Both the position numbers and the translations under genes were made by a program. A DNA stretch of 64,000 nucleotides, from positions 7,695,501 through 7,759,500 of the forward strand of contig JAUCBN010000020.1 of NCBI GenBank assembly GCA_035048815.1, read 5' to 3'. The stretch comes from Abelmoschus esculentus (taxonomy: Eukaryota > Streptophyta > Magnoliopsida > Malvales > Malvaceae). Shown here one piece after another: positions 23,328 to 35,669 of the stretch. The number at the start of each line of letters is the position of its first letter. Position 1 is the stretch's first letter. Under the pieces are notes generated by a model. That model made no database searches. It was not told the DNA's origin and worked only from the letters and a program-made list of their open reading frames with translations.

Positions 23328-25538
23328 AATTATAATTTAAATATTGAGAAACAAGGTAGAATAGGGAAATTTTCATATTTTATAAGTGGTAAAGAAAAAA
23401 TTATCAGTAATTTTGTTTCCAAATCTATAGAGGACGGAAATGAAGTGGATGTCTCTATTCTGAATCTAATAATGCTAGATTAGATAGAACTATGGTCTAA
23501 GAAAAATAGTTGTTCCACTCAAGATTTTTTTTCTTCATTAATATTGAAAAAAATAGCATAAAATATAGCTAATTTTTTTATAAAATTAATAAACTCTAAT
23601 TAATGTCATAATTTATATTATGAATCTACTTTTCTGTATTTTATATTATAATTAATATATTTTCATATAATAGATATAGCTGATGATTTTAACCCCAAAT
23701 TAACCTATAAACATGTATTCTGCACCACAGGGCACAATGGTTAACTTCGCGTGCCAGTCAAGGACATTAACTCGTGCATCGTTAGGGGTTTAACAATCGA
23801 GTGATCAAAATAAAACTTTTTCTTAATTATAATTAATATATTAGTCGATTAATTTAAATCTAATGACATAAAAATCTATTATAAGGATGATTTTTATTAT
23901 TTATTTTATAATATTAATATTTGAAATATTTAAAAATTTATTCTTAAGCATATGGGAAGCAAGAACACCGTCACTTTGTTTACTCCAAATTCCTGAAGCA
24001 AAATCAAATGGATTTGTCCGTGTGTGCTCATTTCCCTGTATACAAAAGCATCTTGTAATATTGTTTTGGACCCACCGTCCCTGGACGGTATCTACCTGTG
24101 TGAGGAAAGGGCGGACAAAGTTTTGTTAGATAGAAAGAGATGTTGTAAACATGTCTTTTTCCTTGAAATAGAGTCACTGGCTTTATTCCCCAACTCATCT
24201 AAATTTGTGTGTTTGAAATAATTGGTTTACAAATTTAGAAACCATTTTTGTGCAAATTTGAAATGTTTGATTGGTTTCGTCTCGTGACATGGAGTCGAAT
24301 CAACCACTATCCTATGTTGTCCAAAACACATGTATTTTTCTCCACTTCAGGACAAGATAGGATTTCAATTTTGGTTTAGTGCTCGGATTTAGGAATTTAC
24401 TACAAATAGGCACAGGGACTGTTGAAATTAGTGTTAAGCAGACCATTCGACAAACTAAGGTTAAAATTTATTAAACCTACATCTTATATTAAGATTAAAT
24501 ATATATAAACGATCTTGTTTCGTCTCAGATAGATAAGACTAAGGATATTTATTTAGTTAATTTGATTATTGATCTAATTAAATTAAGCAAAAAAATTATA
24601 TAATTATTAATTGCATTGAAATTTATTTAAAAAGTATTAAATTGAAAAAATTTGATTAATTTAGATGAATTTTGAATGGACTGAATTTTATTATAAATTT
24701 TAAAGTTTGTGTTTTTCTTTGGCACAATGTCAAAAAATCTCTAAAAATTTAGTTTGAATAGTCATTTTGATCCTTTTTTTTGAACCAATTTAATCTCTAA
24801 AATTTTATTTTGTGTCAAAAAAATTTAGTCAACTAACTATAAACATCTTGAAATGACTTGATAGAATAACAAGTCAACAGAAAAAATATTTTTATATTTT
24901 ATAAAATTATTTTTGATTGGTTTAATATTCTTTATTCATATAATATTATAATATAAGTTTGTCATATCTTTTTGATCTATTTATCATCGGTTAATTAATA
25001 ATTTTTATCTACATAGGCATCAATTTTTTTAAAAAGACATATGCATCATTTTAATTCAAAATAAAATATTAATATTAAATTAATTAAATAATGTCAACTA
25101 AAATAACTATTTAGTAAAACGTTAGGGGTATCTTTTGATTTTGTATTTTTTTAGTTCTATTAGAATACTTTAAGCATTTTTTCATTTGGGTTAAAAATTA
25201 GTTTGGTCTTCAAAATGACTTTTGGTTAGGGACATCCAATTAAGTTGTATATATCGTAGTTTATATCGTAGGGTCTTCGCATTATTATTATATGTATTTT
25301 TTTCTTCGATTAAATTTAAAAATTTATATAAGGCACATAATAGTATTTATTATTTATTAAAAAAATATGATACAGAACCCACATACAAAGATACTAAAAT
25401 CCATATTTTAATACTCTAGATATAAATAATATAGTTAAATTTCAATGTTAAGTCGTCAAGAAAATAAGGGCACTCAAAGAGCGGGGAAAAGTTAGCCAAC
25501 GTGCATGCCTTGGGATCAAAGTCTAGTCCTAGCAACAT
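23328..25538. other. AT-rich DNA upstream of the GA20ox gene
   Basis: No gene recognised. A moderately GC-richer patch at 23950-24220 has two overlapping open frames (80 and 65 codons) without known domains. The last few hundred bases presumably hold distal promoter sequence of the GA20ox gene, including CGTGCATGCC near 25500, an RY-type word. Confidence 0.45.
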
Positions 25539-25546
25539 TATAAATA
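25539..25546 (+). promoter_or_regulatory. TATA box of the GA20ox gene
   Basis: TATAAATA in the only GC-balanced stretch upstream of the start codon, 437 bp before the ATG. This would put the transcription start near 25575 and give a ~400-base leader, unless a closer start is used or the leader contains an unseen intron. Confidence 0.55.
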
Positions 25547-25977
25547 GACCTCAAAATCTCACAGGTTTATAATGTAAAGAGTTTGTGGCTTTGGGCTGCA
25601 ATCTAAAATCCTCTGGCAATTGCTGGTTTCCATTACATGAAAATTTATGTGAAAGCAACCTCCCAGGCTTTGGACTTATTCAGAGTTTTTTTTTTTTTGT
25701 CATTTTTATTACACAAAAAGAGATCTTTTCTGATATGTATCCGACAAAAAATTTCACTGTCTTTTCCCTTGGTAGTACTGTGTTCTCATGTTCACTATAA
25801 TCTCACATACTTTTGTTTTATCATTGGGTTTGAAGTTTCAATTGTTCAAGCACCAATACTGCAATTTTCCCTTTTGAGTTGAACCCTTGTTTGCAAACAA
25901 ATTTTGAGTTAAATGATTCAAGCTCATATCTACTCCCAGTATTCACTCTTTCTTAGAGCTTAGAATATTTTCTTTTC

Positions 25978-25986
25978 ATGCAATGA
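25978..25986 (+). promoter_or_regulatory. Minimal upstream ORF overlapping the GA20ox start
   Basis: ATGCAATGA: an ATG five bases before the GA20ox ATG encodes Met-Gln-stop, and its TGA overlaps the main ATG by two bases (caATGActa). If the leader is transcribed as inferred, scanning ribosomes would meet this first. Confidence 0.5.
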
Positions 25987-27296
25987 CTATCGATTGTGTT
26001 TCCAGCATACCCTCCATGGCTAATCATCCGACTGACGAGAACAAAGACGAGCAGAAGCGTCTGGTTTTCGATGCCTCGGTGCTCAAATATCAGTCCAACA
26101 TACCAAAACAGTTTATATGGCCCGACCACGAAAAGCCTAGTGTTAATGTACCACAGTTCCAAGTACCATTGATTGACATAGGAGGGTTCCTTTCTGGTGA
26201 CCCTGTTGCAGTTATGGAAGCATCGAGGCTTATTGACGAGGCGTGCAGGCTGCATGGTTTCTTCCTAGTGGTTAATCATGGGGTCGACGCGAAACTCGTG
26301 GCTGATGCTCATAGTTACATGGATTACTTCTTTGAATTACCACTCGCTGATAAGCAAACGGCTCAGAGGAAACTAGGTGAGCACTGTGGATATGCTAGTA
26401 GCTTCACGGGTAGATTCTGCTCGAAGCTGCCATGGAAGGAAACACTTTCGTTCCGGTATTCTGCCGAGAAAAACTCTTCCGATATCGTTCGAGGCTACCT
26501 CGTTGGCAAATTGGGAGACAAATTCGGGCATTTCGGGTAAGAAATTCGGATATTAACAACTTAACATTAAAAAAGATACAATGAAAATTGCTTAATATCA
26601 AGTGTTTTTCTTTGTATAGGAGGGTTTACCAAGACTACTGCGAGGCAATGAGCAAGCTTTCTCTAGGGATAATGGAGCTTTTAGGCATTAGTCTTGGTGT
26701 ACGAAGATCATATTTCAGGGAATTTTTCGACGAAAACGATTCAATAATGAGGCTGAATTACTACCCACCGTGCCAGAAACCAGACCTCACTTTAGGAACA
26801 GGGCCTCACTGCGATCCTACGTCTTTAACCATCCTTCATCAGGACCGAGTTGGTGGCCTTCAAGTGTTTGTCGACAACGAGTGGCGTTCAATTAGCCCGA
26901 ATCTCGAAGCATTCGTCGTTAACATCGGCGACACCTTCATGGTAAGAATCAAACTCTTTTAACAATTAATATCACATACCATAAAGTTTAATGTTTCGAT
27001 TAATCTCTATGGGGTTTTCGAGTTTTCTTCAGGCACTTTCAAACGGGAGATACAAGAGTTGCCTGCACCGTGCAGTGGTGAACCGTCACACCACAAGGAA
27101 ATCTCTGGCTTTCTTCTTGTGTCCGAAGGGAGACAAATTGGTAACCCCACCAACAGAGTTGGTGGACGCCATTAATCCCAGAGTATACCCAGATTTCACT
27201 TGGCCTATGCTGCTTGAATTCACACAAAAGCATTACAGAGCCGATATGAACACACTTGAAGTGTTTTCAAACTGGGTTCAACACCGAAACAATTGA
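25983..27296 (+). CDS. GA20ox: Gibberellin 20-oxidase, three exons
   Basis: Exons 25983-26536, 26620-26941 and 27033-27296 join in frame to 379 residues, normal for the family. The enzyme is a cytosolic 2-oxoglutarate/Fe(II) dioxygenase. It oxidises C-20 of GA12/GA53 stepwise to GA9/GA20, a rate-limiting step of gibberellin synthesis. Visible motifs are an N-terminal DIOX_N domain (about 60-180), LPWKET at 149-154 and NYYPPCQKP at 231-239, both diagnostic of GA20ox. Iron ligands are H248, D250 and H304, and the 2-oxoglutarate pair is R314 and S316. Both introns are GT-AG and lie where GA20ox genes usually have them. The ATG was chosen because family proteins start with a similar short acidic leader before VFDASVL. 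No stop or frameshift; it looks functional. Family genes are repressed by active gibberellin. Which paralogue this is cannot be told. Confidence 0.96.
26537..26619 (+). other. GA20ox intron 1
   Basis: 83 bp, GTAAGA at the donor and TTTGTATAG at the acceptor, phase 2. Splicing joins ...HFG to RVYQDYC, the expected family sequence. Confidence 0.92.
26942..27032 (+). other. GA20ox intron 2
   Basis: 91 bp, GTAAGA donor and TTTTCTTCAG acceptor, phase 0. Splicing joins GDTFM to ALSNGRYKSC, the conserved junction of GA oxidases. Confidence 0.92.
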
Positions 27297-27473
27297 ACCA
27301 GTTAAAGTTGTCATTACAGAACAGGCCATATCTGCCGAAGAAAATGACTAGTTGGGATTTTTATTTGCTGCTACGAGTCTAAAAGGAAGACCAAAAAAGG
27401 CAAAGCTGGAAGAACTTTGCTTCTGTTTTTATTTATTTTTTCTTTAATGTTTGATGGGGTCAGCTGACAAGCC

Positions 27474-27479
27474 AATAAA
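27474..27479 (+). terminator. Polyadenylation signal of the GA20ox gene
   Basis: AATAAA 178 bp after the stop codon, preceded by a T-rich stretch (27427-27446) that fits the far-upstream element of plant poly(A) sites. Confidence 0.55.
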
Positions 27480-27480
27480 G

Positions 27481-28439
27481 ATATCAGCTTGGTGAATTCA
27501 TACTTATTCTTCACTCAAATCAGAAAAGATGAACAACTTAAAATCACCATCTCAAAAAAATAAAAATATCTTACTTGGTGAATTCATATTTGTTTTCACA
27601 GTGCTTGGAGTCTCCTGCATCAACCAATGTGTTTGTTTTATTACAAGTTGTTGGTCTTCCCTGAGGTCTGTCTGTCAAATAAATCCAAAGTAGTCTCTGT
27701 CCCACCCTTTGAATGATTAAGAAGAGCAGAGTGCTAGACTCCATTTGAGTCTTGCAGGGCTTTCACTTAAAGTTTGTATTCTTCTGCAGATGCCCAGATT
27801 TCTGCAAATAGTTTTATGGGATTTAAAATCAGACTATGTGGAGATTTGTAAGATTGTGGTAGTGTGCGGAGTAGTAGTTGCAAACGTTGTCGTGGTGTCT
27901 GTCCATAAATGGTGCAACATTCTTTGGATGAGATAAAAGTATCCTGACAAATTTCTTCAATGGAGCTCCATTCGCTCGAGGATTACAACAAGTCAATTAA
28001 ATTTTAAGGTTTATTTTAAATGAAGAACTTTAACTGAATTTTATTAATAAAAAATTATAAAGTATAAACATACTCTAGATTACGAATATTTTAATTGATA
28101 AAATTATATAAAAAATTGAAGTGTATAATGAATGTTCAAAAGTACTATTTTTATTATCTTTTTACTTATATTATTGTTAGACTTAGGTATATTTTAATTA
28201 TATTGTTAGATATTTATATATAATTACATAATTTTCTTAGTCGCCGTATTTAATTTCTTGAAAAATGATATTGCGATTGTATGTTTCTTTGTTTCTAAGA
28301 TTTGATTTTGAGAAGAAATCTCATTAAATTAAGTTAATTCCAAAAGGTAAAAAAAGATTTTAGAAGATTGAATTTAATATAGTAGTTAAAGATTTAAAGT
28401 GAGTTTAAAAATGAATTTTTAATGGGATAATTATCTCTT
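27481..28439. other. DNA downstream of GA20ox, no gene recognised
   Basis: A near repeat of CTTGGTGAATTCATA at about 27489 and 27576. A 63-codon hydrophobic frame at 27745-27936 has no known domain. AT-rich after 28000. Confidence 0.45.
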
Positions 28440-29072
28440 TAATATTTGTATACAAATCAAATTCTTTATCATCACAAGAATTGACCTAACCAAGCCTTAT
28501 AAATAGAAGACCATGCTGCCAACCTAAAAAGATTTGAATAGGAGAGAGCATAAATTTGGGATTGTTCGAATTCTTCCTATTCTTTTTTTATTATTCGATT
28601 CATGATTTTGGAATATTCTTTGTATATCTTTTGAACCCAACCATGAATTGATGCTAATTGGTTTGTGTTATTTTGTTTTGTGATTGAGATAAACGTTTGG
28701 ATTTTATCTAAGTAGTTGAGTTATTTCCAATCAAGGGTTGTTCATTCTTGATACTTAATTGGTTTATGATAGAATTAAGAGAGGACCTCATAACATTATC
28801 CATTTATCTAATATCGAAAGAGTTAGATTCATGAAACGAATGAGCATGATTCAAACCAAGTGGTGAGAACTAATTCGACTTAGGGATAAGTTAAAAATTT
28901 CATCGGTTAATAGAAGTACAATATTATTTATTGTTCACTCTTGATTCACGCTGGGATGTATAATCAAGGAATGCACAATTAATAGAGTTTCACGTTAGGG
29001 ATAATGAAAGCTATTAAAGAACGCTTCGCTGAATCTTTGAAGGTAGTCGTCCAATTGTTCAAGCAATTCTAT
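28440..29072 (+). mobile_element. LTR fragment related to the 44984 solo LTR family
   Basis: Block order matches the downstream half of the LTR at 44984-46411: a TATAAATAG box (28499), TTTATCTAATATCG followed by GTTAGATTCATGAAACGA, AATTCGACTTAGGGATAAG, GTTCACTCTTGATTCACGCTGGGA, and CGCTTCGCTGAATCTTTGA. It stops abruptly at 29072 where the next LTR begins, so it was truncated by that insertion. No pol genes. Confidence 0.6.
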
Positions 29073-32000
29073 AATACCCCAAAGTCCGGCCTAGTAGAAT
29101 ATTATTAGATTGATTATTAAATAAATTCTACCAAGTATGAATTGATAGATTGATTAATTGGACTCGAATCAAATTGAATTTTTAGTAAATTGAAAGACTA
29201 ATTTCATGAGGACTAACAAGTTTGGAACTAAAATTGAAAGAATTAAAGAATAAAAGATTAAGGACCAAATTAAAAGAAAAGGAAAATTCAATAACAAAAT
29301 TTAAAAGGACTAAATTGAAGAAAAAGGAAAAGAAGAAGTTGCATGCTAAATTCTCTAATTCTTAATAATAACCTTGATTAATCTTTAACTAATGACTAAT
29401 TAAGGATAAAATAATCATTTATCAAATCCACTAAAGATGAATTATCATATTTTTCATTCTTACATGTTAGCTGAAAATAGAGAAAAGGGAGAGAAAAAAG
29501 AGACAACAATAAAAGCTTGCAAATTGAAGTTTGATTCTTGCGAATTAAAGAGAGAATTTGTTGAATTAGCTTAGAATTACATATAAGCTCATTCTTTCTC
29601 TCTTAATATTTGTGTACATATGAATTTATATGCTTGAATATTTATTAGAAATATAATTGGCTACTAGAAAATTTTAGGATACATGAATGCATGATAGGCT
29701 CTATGAAGTGCTTGCTAATGCATGAATTGTTGAAAAGATTTAGGTTATTGGAATTGCATACTAAATTTTATGAACACATGTTATTAGATGATAATTTGTT
29801 GGAATAATATTATGAGAGTTGCTTGAGAATTGGACATTTAGCTTGAACAAATTCATGTTTAACAATTGGCCTTTATATACTATGGTGATGGGGTTAAATT
29901 GACTAGTTGTGATAATTGGCGAAATTAATTGCAATATGTGTAAAATTAAAAAAAATTGTTATAGGAGAAAGTTGTTGGAAATTGAGTTTTATAATGAATG
30001 GAGACTTGGTTAAATAAAATTAATGTTGAAATTGATGGAAATGAGCTTAAGAACACAAATGGTGAAATCTGTCCAGAATGTCCTATTTTGGGCAATAATT
30101 TTAAAAATTTACCGTAAATTGTATACATGAAATTTAAAGCTAAAAATTTGATGAATTATACGCTTATATGTCTATTTTCATTAGGAGAAAACATAATGAC
30201 ATTTGTTTTTTTGATCTAGAAAATGGATATTAAATTGTCTAGGTAGTACAAACTATCCAGAAATATAGGTTTCTTAGAATAAAACTAAAAATTGTATTAA
30301 TAGAAAAAGATTAAATTTGAAGGCCTTAATGGTATGAATTAAAATTTTATTTTCTTTTCAAGCATGTAAAGCATGTAATATTTGGATAAGTACATTAAAA
30401 GATATGATTATATTAATGAGCATATAGAATCTACCTTTCAGGACAGTTTTGGCAAGTGAAAGTTGTACAAGTAGAATCATGAATTGTTGGTTTGAATAAA
30501 TTATAATAAAATTTGTATTGCTTTACGATATGATTGAGGATCAAGGAGTGTAAATTCTTGAAGAAAAGGAACATAGAACAAACAATGAAGAAGGAACAAA
30601 TGTGTAGTCTTCCAAGACTAGTAAGTTTGGAGTATTGTGAGTGTGGCTTTTCTTAGGGTTAGGACCTAAATCCTAACCAACTTTTAACTTTATGAATTGC
30701 CATGTAACTAGACTAATTCATACTTGGTAATATATAAGGGGAAGAAGGACTAATTGAATGAAAACATTGCTTGCCTTGCCATGATATGATTGAGTGCTTA
30801 TCTTGTAATAAACTCTATGTGGTGAATTATTATAATATCTTGTAAATTGCATGCTCATACTTTCGTTTCTTGGAATACCAAGGTAAGAAAGGCATGTTGC
30901 TTGCTTGGATGCAAGTTACGCATTACATTCATGGTGTTTGTACTTGTGACTATACACTTTTGTTGTTTAATTTCTTGGAAATCTTGAGAGTAAATGCATA
31001 ACTTGCTTGATTACTTGAGATATTTAAATGAAATGCTTGATGACTATTGTTGATAAATGATTACACCATGTGATGTTAGAATGTTTGTTACTTGATATCC
31101 CATGACGTATGGCGTGTATGATTGAATTTTTATTTCTTGAAATTATTTATTGCTTGATATCCATGATTAAAAGTTGTATTGGAGTTAATACTTGAAACTC
31201 AGAAAGTAGAAATATGGTCTAGTGACTTAATGCTTACAATTGAAGCATGAAACTTGAAATTTAATATTAGACAACTAATAAACTTGACTGCTTAAATTTG
31301 GAAACTTGAACTTGTGAACTTGACCATTGATGGCTAAAATCTTAATACAAGGGTTTGAACTTGGTAAACCAAACTTGAAACTTTAATATATGAAAACGAA
31401 GCTGACTTTTTGAATTTGAATCTTGTTACCTGAAACTTGAGGTTTAATTATGAAAGGTTATATGTTTGAACTTGATAGCTTGAACCTATAGATACTTAAC
31501 TTGTAAGGTTGAACGTTTAATATCTTAAATGCTTGTATTTGAATATCTAAATATTTAAACTTATAGACAAGAACAATGGCAACTTAAGATTTGATATATG
31601 AGCTTGAAAATTTTCAAATTAAACTTGAATCTTGCTATGTATAAAAGGAGACATAATACTTGAACTTCAAGCTTTATACTTGAAAACTTGTGATCTAAAA
31701 ACTTGATAGCTTGTGTTTGATCTCGAGGCTTAACAACTTGTAAGCTTAAATACATGAACTTTGATACTTGATCTTAATCTCTTGACTACATGAATACTTG
31801 AAAACTTGAAGCTTAAGAAGATTAAACATGACAACTTGAAAATTAAATCTTCAAGGTTTCATACTTGAAAGCATCTATGCTTAATTTTGAAAGATTGAAT
31901 GCTTGATCATAGTAATTGAATACTTGAAAATACTTGATAAATAAGATATATAAGCCTTGGTTGTTAGTTGGTCTTAGGTAGAAAGACATACCTTAGAGTC

Positions 32001-32689
32001 TTGAGCTCTCTTGTTAGGTACTTTGTGTATCATCTTGTTTGGTGTTTAGTGCACCTTCTTGTTAGGTATCTTGGGTATCATCTTTATAGTACTTTGGATA
32101 TTTTTGTGATGTCTTGGACGTCTTCTTGTTAGATACTTTGTGTATCATCTTGTTAGGTACTTTATTTATCGTCTTGTTAGGTACTTTGTGTACCGTCTTG
32201 TGACTTGATTACCTATTTCTAACTAAATACCAAGGCTCAAGTTAATGATGATAATAATAATTAAAATGAAAATCAAGTAAATTAAATGATCTTGAATAAA
32301 CCTATGACATGGTCTAGGTGTACATACAATCATAAGCTACTCTTAGATAATAAAATGACTTATGAATCCGGATACTTGAAAACTCTTGCTTGTTAATCGA
32401 GCTTACAATAAATTGAATGCCAAATGAATTATAAGCTCACATGATGCTTTGCTTACTTGGAACTCATGTTGCTTGTACGTTAAGTTATAAACGATGTCTG
32501 ATATTAATCAAACTCTGGGTTTACATAAACATCTCATTAATTGACTAATAAGTTACATGAAAAATAAAGTAAATTATTATGAACTATTAAGACACATACT
32601 TGCCATACTACATGTTGTTTAACACCAAATGCCTATCTTATTAAGAACTTGATAAGGATAGATCTTGTTACATGAATATTTATGCTTGA
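29073..32689 (+). mobile_element. Tekay/Del-like gypsy LTR, interrupted on its right
   Basis: Starts TATAATACCCCAAAGTCCGG, a variant of the TGTAACACCCC start of Tekay/Del LTRs. It continues with the GGACTAAATTGAAG-type stretch common in these LTRs. 31180-31960 is dominated by the word ACTTGAA, and 32010-32205 is a 24-bp tandem repeat. It reaches 32689, where a SIRE-like copia LTR takes over. No internal domain follows in the window. At about 3.6 kb it is within the long range known for this lineage. Confidence 0.55.
32010..32205 (+). repeat. 24-bp minisatellite, about 8 units, inside the LTR
   Basis: CTTGTTAGGTACTTTGTGTATCAT and variants start at 32010, 32034, 32058, 32082, (32106), 32125, 32149, 32173 and partly 32197, a steady 24-bp spacing with one slip. 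Probably replication slippage inside the LTR. Confidence 0.8.
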
Positions 32690-33969
32690 TGTAAAACTAA
32701 AATTGATTTTTATATAACAAAGAAATTAAAGGTCCAATTTTGAAATAAAATTTTTAGTCCTTAAGTCAGACCAAAAACACAAAACAAATTTTCTAAGTAT
32801 TTTTCAAAACTAAACTTGTGTTTCAGTTACAAGTGTTTCGATACACCTAAAAATAGTTTGGATACGGCCTTAAAAAATTAAACTAAGTAATTCAAATTTT
32901 AATAGGCGTTTCGATACGGTCATGGACCGTTTCGATACGATTTGAAACTGCAAAATTTAGTTTCGAAACACTTAAAATTGGTATCGAAACAAGTATTTTG
33001 ATACAACCATTGGCTTTTTCGATATCGTCTTGTACTTTATGAAAATAAATTAAAAATTAAAGGCGTTTCGATACGCCACGTCTTCATTTCGATACTGATC
33101 AAATTTTCCCAATGGATATTTTAGATTTAAATGTTTTGATCGTTTTTTGACAGACAAACTTTAAAAGTTTGGTAATCCATTTCGAAACGGCCTTAGGGGC
33201 GTTTCGATATCAATTTTCACAATCCCAAAACATTTCGATACGTCCATCAAGCCGTTTCAATAACCCTTATTTTTAAAGAAAACTCATTTCGATACGCTTA
33301 CATAGAGTTTCGAAACCCCTATTAAATGCACACATTGTCTCTTTCTATTTTGGTACCGTTTCAAAACAGTTAGCCGGCGTTTTGATACTGGTGGTTGCAA
33401 AGATGCATTTATGGTAGGAAGTTGAAGCTCTAATGTCTATATTTATGATCCCAACAACTTAAACGGTTAAACTTCAATGAGAAGGTATAAAAATAAGTAA
33501 TTCAAGCAACAACAACAACTATTGAACCTCAAGTAAACATCCAAGCATCCAAAACTCCAAGCACTTAATTGCCAAAATCTTGTCACTCACTCTTTGTACT
33601 TCATTCAAATTCTTTGTAATTGAGTTTGGGGAGTGTCTTACTTGTAATTAGGCATATTTTTATATTGAGAGAAACTTTTATTGTCATCTTTTATCTTTGT
33701 AAACATTATGAGGTGTAAGTTAATTTTTTGTTGAAAGATTAACTTGATTGTAAAGGTTAGCCCTTGAACCTAGAAAATGTTGAATTTTTTAGTGAATTGG
33801 TTAGAAAATTCCTATTGGGAGCTAAAGTAGTGGATGTAGAGCTTGTTTCAAAGCTTGAACCACTATAAATCTTTTGTCTTCAATTTTCCATTTTTACCAA
33901 ATCTTCCAAAAAAATAATCACCAATTCACCCCCTTTTGGCTAATTCGATTGATTGATCCATTGAAAAAT
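32690..33969 (+). mobile_element. 5' LTR of the SIRE-like copia element
   Basis: From TGTAAAACTAAAATTG to just before the primer site at 33970, about 1280 bp. Shares with the LTR pair at 13841-16273 the clusters of TTTCGATACG words (32830-33390) and the late block around GTAAAGGTTAGCCC and AGTAGTGGATGTAGA (33750-33845). The 3' LTR of this element is not found in the window. Confidence 0.7.
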
Positions 33970-33982
33970 TGGTATCAAAGCC
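33970..33982 (+). other. Primer binding site (tRNA-iMet)
   Basis: TGGTATCAAAGCC, one base off the standard TGGTATCAGAGCC, between the LTR and gag. Confidence 0.8.
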
Positions 33983-34077
33983 TAACTTTTGAAGGGATTA
34001 ACATCCACAAAAGACGTTCCAAGAACTGTTAATCAATCTTCCATATCAAGCCATGTGACATCTACATCTAGCAAGAC

Positions 34078-35090
34078 ATGTACGAGTCACATTCCATCAC
34101 CAAGCCTGCATTCTTCAATGGTGACAACTATCCTTATTGGAAGAATAGAATAAGGTTGTTCATCAACTCAAATGATTATGTTCTTTGGGACATAATCAAA
34201 ATGGACCATCTATCCCGATAAAGCAAGAAGGTGATCGACAAGTACCGAAAAAGAGGAATGAAATGACCGATGAAGAATGGAGAAGAATGTCTACAAATAA
34301 CAAGGCCTTGTACATACTATTTTATACTCTTGGACCCGATATCTACTCCAAGATGTCCTATTGTAAAGTGCCAAAGAAGTATGAGATTCATTGTAGACTA
34401 CCTATGAAGGCAAAAATGACGTCAAGGAGACGAAGATCGGTTTTCTAAATCTCAATTATGATAATTTTAAGATAGAGCCGGATATTGACATCACCAAATT
34501 GTTTGATCGTTTTTCCATAATCTTGAATGGGCTAAAAGGATTCGGTGAGATCATCCTAGAGGAGAAGCTCGTACGAAAGCTTATTTACTCTCTTCCCGAG
34601 TCTTAGGATAGTAAGAGAACAACCATTATTGAAGCTAAAGACCTCAAGACTTCGAATCTAGATGCTCTTGTGGGATATCTTCTCACCCATGAGATCATAA
34701 AGAAAGAAAGAGAAGAAGAGAAGAAGAAAGATGAGTTGAAGCTTGAGAAGAGAGAGAGAAAAAAGAAGAAGAAAGGAATTGCTCTCAAAGCTCCAATGCC
34801 TTAAGAGGAGATAGATTCTAGTGAAGAAGAACAACTAGAGGAATTGGCTATGGTAGCCATAAGATTTACTAAACTCATGAGGGAAAACAGAAAAAGGAGA
34901 TTCCAAAGAAAGAAAGAGTTTAAGGGAAAAAACAAGAAAGAAGAGAAGGACCGAATAATTTACTATGAGTGCAAGAAACTGGGTCACAAAAAGCTCATTT
35001 TGCCCTTGAACCATCTTGCAATGATCTTACTTAAGATGAATTATATGACGTATATGATGAATTGCAAGATGATTATGATGAGTTGATTTT
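34078..35090 (+). pseudogene. SIRE-like gag remnant
   Basis: ATG at 34078 opens with MYESHSITKPAFFNGDNYPY and continues to WKNRIRLFINSNDYVLWDII, the Gag start of SIRE/Maximus copia elements. A stop or frameshift after 34200 and another near 34380 break it. Later blocks in other frames match the Gag pattern: IEAKDLKT, a LLTHEIIKK motif, a highly charged K/E region (34690-34800), and a zinc-knuckle-like YYECKKLGHKK around 34961. Its role in an active copy would be capsid formation and RNA packaging. Confidence 0.85.
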
Positions 35091-35438
35091 AAAATTCAAA
35101 GAATCAATTTTGAAAAACAAGAAAACGATTTCAGATTTGAAAGAAAAAATGATTCTTTGTCAAAAACATATTTGGAGCTTGAAGAAAAGGTTGTTGGTTT
35201 AAAGGATGATTTGAAATTTTTTCAAAATGAAAATGTTGATTTAAACAACCTTATTTTTAATTGAGTGAGGATCACCACAAGGTGGTGAATGAGCTTAAGA
35301 AGCAAGTAAAAGTGGTTGGAAGTCCAAATTTTGAGAAAAGGAAGTACCTCAAAATCCAACCACGTGAAAAAGAATTTTGAAAACCACAAACAAAGAAGAT
35401 TTTAAATGCATGCTAGACCTAAAAGAATTAGGAGTGTA

Positions 35439-35556
35439 TGGGTTCCTAAGGAACTTTTAGTTTCTAATAATATTCATGCCATTGCATTTTGGGTTCCTAA
35501 GGAACTTTTAGTTTCTAATAATATTCATGCCATTGCATCTTGGATTCCTAAGAGAA
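35439..35556 (+). repeat. 51-bp tandem duplication in the gag-protease linker
   Basis: TGGGTTCCTAAGGAACTTTT begins at 35439 and again at 35490, with a third partial unit at about 35541. It encodes WVPKELLVSNNIHAIAF twice. The two full units are nearly identical, so this is recent slippage or unequal exchange. Confidence 0.8.
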
Positions 35557-35669
35557 CCAAGTATTTGGGAGCTAACTTACATGGACACAAAATGATTTGG
35601 GTACCAAAAGTCAATCTAAATCTTTGTTTGTAGGTTGAGCATTGTTTAAAGGTCAAAGCTTCAATTCAA

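Noticed and set aside
23725..23800. tRNA-like stretch (GGGCACAATGGTTAAC)
   Set aside because: No acceptor stem or proper B box, and no flanking duplication; not enough for a tRNA or SINE call.
24720..25210. Possible long inverted-repeat element upstream of GA20ox
   Set aside because: Both sides use similar words (TTAGTTTG, AAAATGAC) but do not align as reverse complements over any useful length.
25953..26255. 100-codon frame on the minus strand over GA20ox exon 1
   Set aside because: Shadow of the real coding strand.
27745..27936. 63-codon hydrophobic frame downstream of GA20ox
   Set aside because: Low complexity V/C/L composition, no similarity recognised, no gene context.
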